DNA from: Wurfbainia villosa
Taxonomy: Eukaryota > Streptophyta > Magnoliopsida > Zingiberales > Zingiberaceae
Length of the DNA stretch: 64,000 nt
Assembly: GCA_025175895.1 (NCBI GenBank)
Contig: CM046008.1
Location: 24,569,255 to 24,633,254 of the forward strand
Reading direction: 5' to 3'
In this document: piece by piece, positions 55,764 to 64,000 of the stretch
Layout: every line of letters begins with the position of its first letter
Position numbering within the stretch: position 1 is the stretch's first letter
Notes under the pieces: model-generated
What the model was told of the DNA's origin: nothing
Seen by the model: the letters and a program-made list of their open reading frames with translations, nothing else
Databases searched by the model: none
Made by a program: the position numbers and the translations under genes

Positions 55764-56866
55764 CACTTGCGAAAGATCGTATAAAAATAGGTTTTCTCTA
55801 TTTTATATGTGATATAGAAGTAGGATAAATTACATGGTGCATGGTTATGGCCTAAGTCCCGAAAGGTTTGTGAATGTGTGTGTGTTGTAATTCTTAATAC
55901 GGCCTGCGTGTCGTGCCTTTCTCCTAATATTCTTATTGTAAAATTAGTTTTAGACTCGAATGTAACTCGAGTATTTCTCCTTTTGTAATGTACAAAACAA
56001 GGATGGAGGGTCCATTGGAAGATGAGGTTACAAGGAGGAAGTCAACACACAAGACAACCAAAAGGAAGCACTTAGGAGAAGATGCTATCCCTAGGTTGAC
56101 CAATCAATCTTTTCATTGGCTTGAGAAGATTGTAGAATAAGGGCCATAACCATGACACGTTAGTTTAATATGTATGTGATGCATGTTAGTTTAGTTTGTA
56201 TGTGATGCATGATTAGTTTAGCTTATATGTGATGTATGCTAATATGTATATGATACATGTTTATTTCTTAATAAGTCTAAACGATATGCCTACCAAAGTT
56301 GGTACTCACTACTTCCTCGATCATTTGTTATTGGGTTTGCCAAAGCAAAGCAATGCATTTTATCTTGGAGGGGTGCGAGTGGACAATCGTGATGTCCCGC
56401 TATCAGTCTTGGTTAAGACTTAATTAAGTGTTTTCTTAATTGGTTAAGAAAGTAGAGGCATATATTAGCTTTGAACATAAGTGTTAACATTAGTTTTGTG
56501 TGATTTCCGAACATCAGCTTTGTCTTAGAAGTGGTCGTTGCTCCGATATCCAAGAAGGCCCGTGTGCCTCGCCACAGCCTGGAAGCTGGTTTAGGAATAA
56601 ACACTAAACTAATCTAAAACTTAACCAAAGCTATTAAAGAGTTACATCAGATGTAATTGGCAAAAGATTGCCTACCTAATTATACTACGTCTTGGGCGAT
56701 TAGCCAAAGCTAACTCAAGATGAATTATGATGTGGATCTTTATCCCATATAAATTTATAGCTAAATAGTAGCTATGAGAATTTAGTGGGAGCCTCATTTA
56801 ATTAAAGGCCTAATTAAATGATTTAGGTATGATACTTAACTTTGCATTTTAATGTTGTAGATCACC
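55764..56866 (+). other. Untranslated leader of array copy 2
   Basis: About 1.1 kb between primer site and gag with no credible gene. A tandem repeat lies at 56161-56260. An acceptor-like TTTTAATGTTGTAG occurs a few bases before the gag ATG. No repeated hairpin apex like those of E1-E3 was noticed. Confidence 0.7.
56161..56260 (+). repeat. About 34-bp tandem repeat in array leader
   Basis: Three to four degenerate copies built on TATGTGATGCATG and TTAGTTTAGTTTGTATG. Confidence 0.8.
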
Positions 56867-57630
56867 ATGTCATCTAACACGACACACCCCCTCAACTTGC
56901 GATCTGTCCTTGAGAAGGACAAGCTCAATGGAGCAAATTTTCTTGACTGGTATAGGAACTTGAGGATTATCCTCAAACAAGAACGCAAACTATGTGTCCT
57001 AGAGCAGTCTACCCCTGAAATACCTGCCCCTGCGGCCACTCGTGCTGAAAAGGATGCTTATAAGAAGCATCAAGATTACGCATTAGATGTGTCATGTCTT
57101 ATGCTTGCCACCATGAACTCTGAGCTTCAGAAGCAACATGAGAACATGGATGCCTATGATATGGTTGAGCATTTGAAACAACTATATCAAGGACAAGCTA
57201 GGCACGAGCGTTTTGAAGTGTCTAAGGCTCTTTTTGCATGCAAGATGCAAGAAGGAACACCTGTAGGAACTCACGTACTCAAAATGATTGGGTACGTTGA
57301 GAACCTGGAAAGACTAGGTTTTCCACTGAGCCAAGAATTTGCAACTGAAGTTATCCAGCAATCGTTCTTAAGCATACAATCAATTCGTCATGAATTATAA
57401 CATGAATGAAATTGATAAACCTTTGCGAGATTCTCAAAGATGTTAAGAATCACGAACCAAATCTCAAGAAGAAAGTTAGTAATGTACTAATGGTCAAGAA
57501 GGACAAAGGTAAGCACAAAGGCAAGGGTAAGACCCAAGCCAAAGGCAAGGCCAACTCATCCACTTCAAAGGGTAAAGGTAAAGTACCTAAGGAAGGGACC
57601 GCTTCCATTGTGGTGAGGCTGGACCTTTAA
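56867..57630 (+). pseudogene. Copia gag of array copy 2
   Basis: The ATG at 56867 gives MSSNTTHPLNLRSVLEKDKL, DWYRNLRIILKQERK, MLATMNSELQKQHENMDA, ERFEVSKALFACKMQEGTP and VLKMIGYVENLERLGFPL, a typical UBN2_2-type copia gag. Near 57370-57400 the frame shifts (relatives have FVMNYNMNE, which is readable in another frame). 57406-57630 gives the basic Lys-rich nucleocapsid tail. A zinc knuckle is only partly visible near 57610-57640. The N-terminal 170 codons are intact. Confidence 0.88.
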
Positions 57631-57699
57631 GTCTACCTTGAGGAAGTAAAGAACAAGAGAAGTGGGACTTACGCCTCGGTATACACGTTATAGAAGTTA

Positions 57700-58640
57700 A
57701 TCTATCTATTTCTTCTACATGGGTATTAGATAATGGATGTGCATCTCACATTTGTACTAATGTGCAGGATCGAGAAATAGTAGAATAATGGCAAAGGGTG
57801 AAGTGGACCTACAGTAGGCAATGGCGCAAAAGTTCGTCTTTGTGGTAGGAACATATTCTTTGTCTTTGCCCATCGGGCTTATCTTAGAACTAGAGGAGTG
57901 CTTCTATGTACTGCATTAACAAAGAACATAATTTCGTATCTTGTTTAGACAAGAAAAACTTTTCTTTTATAATAAAGGACAAATGTTGTTCCATTTATTT
58001 AAATGAAATGTTCTATTGTAATGCACCACTTATGAATGGTCTCTATGTTGTAGATTTAGATAACCCAATTTATAACGTAAATATAAAACGGTTCAAATCG
58101 AATAATTTGAACTGCATATCTTCGCATATCGCCTAGGTCACATAAATGAAAAACGCATATCCCAACTCCATAAAGATGGATTATTGGACTCATTTGATTT
58201 TGAATCATATGAGGTATCCGAGTCTTGTCTTTAGGAAAGATGACTAAAACTCCATTTAGTGGACATGGCGAGAGAGCGACGGACTTGTTAGGACTCATAC
58301 ATACCGATGTATGTGGCCCTTTCAATGTCGGCCGAGAGGAGGCTATAAGTACTTTATTACTTTCACGATGATATGAGTAGATTTGGCTACTTATATTTGA
58401 TGAGACATAAGTCGAATCCTTTGAAAAGTTCAAAGAATTCAAGAATGAAGTACAAAACCAACTTGGTAAGCGTATTAAGCTACTTCGATCAGATCGAGGT
58501 GGTGAATACCTTAGTCAAGAGTTTCGTGATCACCTGGCTGAGTGTGGGATAATATCCCAACTCACTCCACCTGGAACACCACAATGGAATTGTGTATTAG
58601 ATATGGTACGATCAATGATGAGCCAGACTGATCTACCTAC
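57700..58640 (+). pseudogene. Protease and integrase N-terminal half of array copy 2, many small indels
   Basis: Near 57720 the protease motif reads WVLDNGCASHIC, with DTG changed to DNG. 57906-58136 matches copy 1 at SCLDKKNFSFIIKDKCCSIY. After that the zinc-binding region, the first two catalytic aspartates and SDRGGEY can be recognised only by switching frames, because single bases or short runs are missing at several places. Compared with copy 1 the integrase Glu region (about 30 bp near 58590) is lost. Confidence 0.8.
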
Positions 58641-58646
58641 TTCCTT

Positions 58647-59783
58647 TTGGGGTTTAGCTCTAGAGCGGTAGCTTTCACACTTAATCGCGTTCCATCAAAA
58701 GCCGTAGAAAAGACACCATATACGATATGGATCGGGAAGAGTCCCAAAATGTCTTTTATAAAGATTTGGGGTTGTGAAGCTTACGTTAGACGTCAAGTCT
58801 CAGATAAACTAGGACCCAAATCAGATAAGTGTTATTTTGTAGGATATCCCAAGGAAACTAAGGGATATTACTTTTACAATCCCACACTTGGCAAGGTGTT
58901 TGTTGCGGAAATCTTTGTCTTTCTAGAAAGAGAATTTATTTCTAGAAATACTAGTGGGAGTAAAATTCATCTTGAAGAAGTTCAAGATGATGATAACACT
59001 AAGGCTTCGATGGAAAATGAACAGGCACCACAAAGTGTTGTGGATGAGGAATTTGTTGCCCAAAGAGTTGTGGAGCAAACACCTGTTCAAGTAGACCAAC
59101 CTCTTCGTAGATCTAATAGGATCCGTCGTCAACCCGAGAGATATTCTTTTCTCTTGACTGACAACGGTGAAGTATTGCTTGTCGATCTTGACGAGCCTAC
59201 ATCCTATCAAGAAGCTATGATGAGCCCAGATTCTGAGAAATGGCTAGAGGCCATGAGATCCGAAATGGAATCCATGTACACTAACCAAGTATGGACTTTG
59301 GTTGATCCACGAAGGGTAAAACCCATTGGGTGTAAGTGGGTCTTTAAAGTAAAGACTGACATGGATGGTAATAAGCATACCTATAAAGGTAGATTGGTGG
59401 CTAAAGGATTCAAACAAATTCATGGTATTGACTATGAAAAAACCTTTTCACCAGTTGCGATGCTTAAATCCATTCGGATCATACTTGCTATTGCAGCCTA
59501 CCATGATTATGAGATCTGGCAGATGGATGTCAAAACCGCTTTTCTGAATGGAAAGCTACTCGAGGATGTGTACATGACACAACCTGAGGGTTTTGAAGAT
59601 CCAAAGCATCCTGGAAAGGTATGCAAACTGCAAAGGTCCATTTATGGACTAAAGCAAGCCTCTCGAAGCTGGAATCTTCGATTCGATGATGCAATCAAAG
59701 AGTTTGGTTTCATCAAGAATGAAGATGAGCCTTGTGTCTACAAGAGAAATAGTAGAACATTGTATTTCTTGTCTTGTATGTAG
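58647..59783 (+). pseudogene. Integrase tail to RT palm of array copy 2
   Basis: Open for 378 codons: VAFTLNRVPSKAVEKTPYTI, the tail and hinge (QVDQPLRRSNRIRRQPERYS), NQVWTLVDPRRVKPIGCKW (two residues shorter than copy 1), FSPVAMLKSIRIILAIAAYH, WQMDVKTAFLNGKLLEDVYM and YGLKQASRSWN. Just before YVDD the frame shifts (SRTLYFLSC) because five bases of GAGCACAGTT-like sequence are missing. RT core residues up to that point are intact. This copy retains the seven bases that copy 1 lacks at 52590. Confidence 0.88.
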
Positions 59784-60690
59784 ATGACATACTTCTCATC
59801 GGAAATGACATTCCCTCACTCCAGTCTGTGAAGATGTGGTTAGGGAATTGTTTCTCGATGAAGGACTTAGGTGAAGCTGCCTATATTCTAGGCGTCAAGA
59901 TCTATAGAGATAGATCTAGAAGATTACTTGGCCTAAGTCAGAGTACATACATTGATAAAGTGCTAGATCATTTTGCTATGCAAAATTCTAAGAAAGGGTT
60001 TCCTTTATCACATGGTGTGAGTCTTTCGAAGACTCAATGTCCCTCTTCTAAGGAGGAGAGAGATCGCATGGATAAGATCCCTTATGCATCTGCTATAGGG
60101 TCTATCATGTACGCCATGCTTTGTACTCGTCCTGACGTCTCGTATGCTTTGAGCATTACGAGTAGATACTATCGGATCAGGTGAAAGTCATCGGATAGCG
60201 TCAAAAATATTCTTAAGTACTTACGAAGAAGCGAAGAATATTTCCGATATTGGAGGCAATGAGGAGCTAATCAGTAAAGGGTTCTGATGATGCAAGCTTC
60301 CAAGCAGACAAGGATGACTATAGATCGCAATCGAGTGCGTGTTTTGCACGAATGGTGGATCTGTGTGGAAGAGTTCGAGCGAGACACGATTCGATTCTAC
60401 ATGAAGTATATTGCAGCATCTGATGCAGCAAAGGAGGCTGTTTGGCTCCGCAAGTTCATCAGTGAACTTGGGGTAGTTCCTAGCATTGCAGATCCAATAG
60501 ACCTCTATTGTGACAACAATGGGGCTATTGCACAGGCTAAGGAACCTCGATCACATCAGCGGACCAAACACATACTGCGGCGCTTCCATCTCATTCGAGA
60601 GATCATCGATAGAGGAGATGTGAGGATATCTGATCTAAGCGAAGCTAACATCGCATCCATTGACCAAGGCTTTGGCACAGAGGAAGCATG
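59774..60690 (+). pseudogene. RT C-terminus and RNase H of array copy 2
   Basis: 59774-60184 has MYVDDILLIGND, SLQSVKMWLGNCFSMKDLGE and PYASAIGSIMYAMLCTRPDV. 60185-60400 is full of small gaps and unreadable in one frame. 60287-60691 recovers the RNase H end (YIAASDAAKEAVWLRKFISE, LYCDNNGAIAQAKEP). The first RNase H catalytic residues fall in the damaged part. Confidence 0.85.
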
Positions 60691-60754
60691 ATGGTCACAC
60701 TAGGTCACTAGGTATTAGATATCATAGTGATTGGTACTAGTGCTAGTGGGAGAT

Positions 60755-62599
60755 TGTTAGTTAAAGCCCTAGAACCAATCATGTGATGGTTGAATAGGGA
60801 ACATTTTGTATCATATTCTATAAAGGCAAAGGATTGGTTATTATATTTACATCTTGCTTGTGCCAGCTAATTTAAATATAATAATGCCCTAGAAAAGTAG
60901 GTTCTTATCTACAGCACATCAATTGGCAGAATTGATTATGAGAGGCTGTAGAGAACACTTTCCTAAATGTTCCTAGTCGAGTATTAATATGCAAGGGCAA
61001 TATTAATACATAAAGACTAGCATGTAGGTCAATTGATGACTTGATCTCACAAGTCATGGATATATGATATCAAGTTGACACATGGGTATATATTGGAGAA
61101 TATATACTGAACTGACCCGCCATGAGAAAGTTTCATGGATCGTTATATGAGTGTCATAAACTTTCTCATGTGACTATTGGTATGAATAGTCCTTAGACCT
61201 GAAGTCACTATGGTTCCCTACATAAGGAGTTATGTACTTTGGTATCGTCAAACGTCACCCGTAACAGGGTGGACCATAAAGGCGATTACTGGGTATGTAA
61301 CAAATTATGCGGAGGGATGTGAGTGATGTAGATGGGATCTATCCCTTCCATATGACGGGAGTGATATCGGTGGGCCCCTTGATTGAGTAGAACTACTAAA
61401 ACGCATGGCCATGCTCGAATGAGTCAATATGAGATATTGAGCTCATTTGTTTGAGTTAGTTTACTCGGGGATCAAGAAACACATAGATTGATCGAGGATG
61501 ACACGGTCTATGCCTCATTGATCAATCTGATATCAAGGATAGAAGGACACGGTCATATATTATAGTAGTCACGGAAAGGTTAGTCGGATCTTGACTTATC
61601 TCGTAACTTGGGTAGCAATGATGTATTGCTAGATGCCGCTCATTGCTTGTGTATCTAAAAGAGTTTAGATCCACTGCCAACGTTATGAGAGCCTATAGGG
61701 TCACACACAAAGAGCATGATAATTAGAGGAATTAGAGTATTCTAGTTTGACTAGAATAATATGGGAATAAGCTTAAGTACAAAATGGTTTTTGGACTTTA
61801 AGCTTAATGAGAATTTTAGCGAATTGATTTAATGAGATTAATTCAATATGTTACCTTATTGATTTAATAAGATTAATTCAATATGATAACATAAGCTTAA
61901 TTGAATTAATAAGATTAATTCAATATGATAACATAAGCTTAATTGAATTAATAAGATTAATTCAACATGCATGAATGCCACATAAGCATGCCACCTAAGC
62001 ATCCACCTAAGCTAGATAAGGTGGAAGGACAAAATGGTTTTGTCTCCTTAAGTGGCCGCCAAAACAAAGGGGTCTCAATGCAATGGATTGCATTAAAGTG
62101 TAGGAGGTGAAAGGGTTTTGCCAACCCTATAAAAGGCCCCATGGAGTGGCCGGCCAAAGCATCATTTGGATTGTGATTGTGGTGTGGTTGTGAGAGAGAG
62201 CTTGAGAAGCTTGGTGGAAGCTTTGGTTGTGTGGCTTTGTGAGTGTAGGCTAGCAAGAAGAGTAGTCTTCTTCCTCCTTTCTCTTCTTCCCTAGATTCCT
62301 CTCCTTTAGGGACTTCTCTAGCAAGAAGTAAAGGAAAGCTCTTCTAGTTTCTCTTGTGAGACAAGAGCTTGCTCGTGTGGATACGTATAGAGGCACGGAC
62401 ACTTGAACGTGCTAAAGATCCAACAAACCGAAAGGAAAAGCGGGATTAACAAGGGCACGCAACAAAGGTAATCCTCTCCTATAAGATAGGTTTGGTTTAG
62501 AGAAATTTATTTTATACGAGTTTGCTTTCGCATGGATCACTTGGAAGGGATCCTATTTTCCGTTGCGCATATGCCATTTGGCATACGAGATTCCCTACA
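60755..62599 (+). repeat. 3' LTR of copia array, 1845 bp
   Basis: TGTTAGTTAAAGCCCTAG to GAGATTCCCTACA, preceded by the same polypurine tract. Near-identical to 53916-55750 outside short indels, indicating a recent event. Gypsy G2 pol follows at once. Confidence 0.93.
62128..62136 (+). promoter_or_regulatory. TATA box of the array 3' LTR
   Basis: TATAAAAGG; the middle LTR has GATAAACGG at the same place. Confidence 0.7.
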
Positions 62600-63287
62600 G
62601 AATCTGTATTGGCTGCAGTAATCCCCTAGGTTTCTGGTGTTCTGCCTTCACCTTCTGGCAGGTCAGACAGGTGTTGACGTACTGAGCCACATCCCTTTTC
62701 ATGCCAGACCACCAAAATTTATCCCTCAAGTCCTGATACATTTTATTAGATCCAGGATGCAGGGTATAAGGTGTTCCATGGGATTCCTTGAGTATCTTCT
62801 GCCGTAACTCCGGATCGTTCGGAATGCATAGGCGATCCCGGAAGTATAATAATCCGCCGTCGGTGATGCGGAATCCATTATCCCTTCCTTCCAGTACTTC
62901 TTGTTTGAACTTCTGGATGTCTGAATCACCATCTTGCTTTCCCTTTATATCGTCGAACAGCGTCGGCGTTATAGTCATGGTGGAAAGTTGTCCAGAAATG
63001 ATTTCTATTCCGTAATTCATTACTTCCCTTTTCAGGGGTTGAGATAGCATCGATAAGGACATCAAAGCGGCACCGGACTTTCTGCTAAGCGCATCTGCCA
63101 CCTTGTTGGCCTTTCCTGGGTGATAGAATATCTCACAATCATAATCTTTGACTAGCTCAAGCCATCTGCGTTGTCTCATGTTTAGGTCTTTCTGGGTAAA
63201 GAAATATCTCAGACTCTGGTGGTCGGTATAAATCCTGCACCGAGCTCCGTATAAGTAGTGTCTCCATATTTTTAGAGCGAATACCAC
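62600..63287 (-). pseudogene. G2 RNase H and integrase zinc-binding domain
   Basis: Open for about 230 codons: VFALKIWRHYLYGARCRIYT, DHQSLRYFFTQKDLNMRQRR, YDCEIFYHPGKANKVADALS, then the integrase N-terminus ESHGTPYTLHPGSNKMYQDL and VNTCLTCQKVKAEHQKP (HHCC). It breaks off at LLQPIQIL where the array LTR begins, just before the catalytic core. These are the domains G1 lost in part. The frame is intact, so G2 is younger than G1. Confidence 0.93.
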
Positions 63288-63872
63288 TGCCGGTTGATTA
63301 AGTCATGGCGAGATAATTTATTTCGTGCTCTTCAAATTGCCTAGAGGCGATAAGCGACCTTGCCGTTTTGCATAAATCTGACTCAAGCCCGATTTAGGCG
63401 TCACTATACATATCAAGCTTCCATTATCTTCAGGAGAGTCGAATGGGAGGCTGGTGATCTCCTTTTGATTCGTAAACTCCTCTCACATCCTCACCCATTT
63501 GTATTGCTTGTCCTTTCTCGGGAGGGTCAGTGCAATTCTAGAGAAGTCCTCTACAAACTTCCTGTAATAGCCTGCTAGCCCGAGGAAACTTCTGATTTCA
63601 CTCGCATTCCTTGGCCTATTCCAGTTCCGTACAGCCTCAATCTTCATTGGGTCCACCATGATTCCATCTTTAGAGATGACATGACCCAAGAATGACACTT
63701 GATTGAGCCAGAACTCACATTTGGAGAACTTGGCATATAGTCGCTCTTTCTAAAGAATCTGTAGTACTGTCTTCAGGTGTTCGGCATGCTCTTCTCGGTC
63801 TCTCGAGTAGATAAGAATATCGTCGATGAAGACGATCACAAATTTGTCGAGGAAAGCCGAGAATACTCGATT
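63288..63872 (-). pseudogene. G2 reverse transcriptase C-terminal half
   Basis: 63483-63698 reads SFLGHVISKDGIMVDPMKIE, VRNWNRPRNASEIRSFLGLA and GYYRKFVEDFSRIALTL, the RT thumb. Further right the minus strand reads NRVFSAFLDKF and VFIDDILIYSRD (FIDD intact). Between 63288 and 63480 several indels damage the RT-RNase H link, where TDAS would be. The domain ends at NRVF where the tandem repeat begins. Confidence 0.85.
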
Positions 63873-64000
63873 CCAAGTGTGATTCCAAGTGGTATCTCAT
63901 ATCATAAACATGATGAGGTATTATTTCTATCTAGATCACAAGTGTGATTCCAATCTACTAAAACATGATAAGGTATTATTTCTATCGAGATCACAAGTGT
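63873..64000. repeat. 55-bp tandem repeat at the window edge
   Basis: AAACATGATRAGGTATTATT recurs at 63906 and 63961, 55 bp apart, and the unit word CACAAGTGTGATTCCAA appears in full or in part three times. It interrupts G2 RT and continues beyond the window. Confidence 0.85.

Larger units (their letters stand above)
50994..62599 (+). mobile_element. Young copia array: partial pol - LTR - full element - LTR
   Basis: A plus-strand copia pol truncated on the left (50994-53865) runs through a polypurine tract into an LTR (53916-55750). Directly after that LTR come a tRNA-Met primer site, leader, gag and a second pol, then another LTR (60755-62599). The middle LTR is thus 3' LTR of one copy and 5' LTR of the next. 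The two pol copies and two LTRs are nearly identical apart from small indels. It lies in gypsy element G2. Confidence 0.92.
62600..63872 (-). mobile_element. Ty3/gypsy element G2, pol fragment
   Basis: Minus-strand gypsy pol resembling G1 but not the same copy. It is interrupted at its integrase by the copia array and at its RT by a tandem repeat. Its LTR is inferred to be 47232-50993. Confidence 0.85.

Overview
This is plant nuclear DNA made almost entirely of long-terminal-repeat (LTR) retrotransposons. The evidence is Ty1/copia and Ty3/gypsy pol domains (including an Athila-type element), primer-binding sites for plant initiator tRNA-Met (TGGTATCAGAGC), an Athila-type primer site (TGGCGCCGTTGC...), 1.3-2.7 kb LTRs (one LTR-like block reaching 3.8 kb), 5-bp target duplications around solo LTRs, and AT-rich, stop-riddled remnants. 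I found no convincing host gene, tRNA, rRNA or CRISPR array. The species cannot be named from this sequence; a large-genome flowering plant is the safe statement.

Layout, left half (coding strands mostly minus): E1, a copia element (1-7243), lies inside the LTR of E2, a second copia element (7244-15460). E2 lies inside a SIRE-like LTR (15461-16423), which lies inside the 3' LTR of G1, a gypsy element (16424-26744). G1 also carries a solo LTR with perfect 5-bp duplications (20010-21723). Only the right-hand halves of these nested insertions are in view.

Layout, right half (mostly plus): a SIRE-like element starts at 26822. It is broken by a copia LTR fragment (28577-28702), which is broken by copia element E3 (28703-37425). 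E3 has degenerated into a tandem array of a chimeric 1.8-kb pol+LTR unit. A second SIRE-like element (37426-40102) interrupts E3, an Athila-type gypsy element (40103-47231) interrupts that, and the Athila element carries a solo copia LTR (44287-46407) and is cut by a block read as the LTR of a second gypsy element, G2. A young copia array with the structure partial pol - LTR - gag/pol - LTR (50994-62599) sits in G2, whose pol resumes at 62600-63872. A 55-bp tandem repeat starts at the right edge. Only the left-hand halves of this second nest are in view, so 26745-26821 is the only stretch not assigned to a transposon.

In an intact element, gag forms the particle, protease matures it, reverse transcriptase/RNase H copies the RNA from the tRNA primer, and integrase inserts the DNA. 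Here almost every copy is damaged: E2 lacks most of gag and half of RT, G1 lacks integrase, and Athila is split. The copia array is the least decayed, and many of its frameshifts fall at CAG/CTG and may be sequencing artefacts. The most novel-looking signals are non-coding: repeated long hairpins with a constant apical motif in the leaders of two copia families, a MYB/MSA-like minisatellite just upstream of an LTR TATA box, and arrays of the CAGTCGACTG palindrome in three diverged SIRE-like LTRs.
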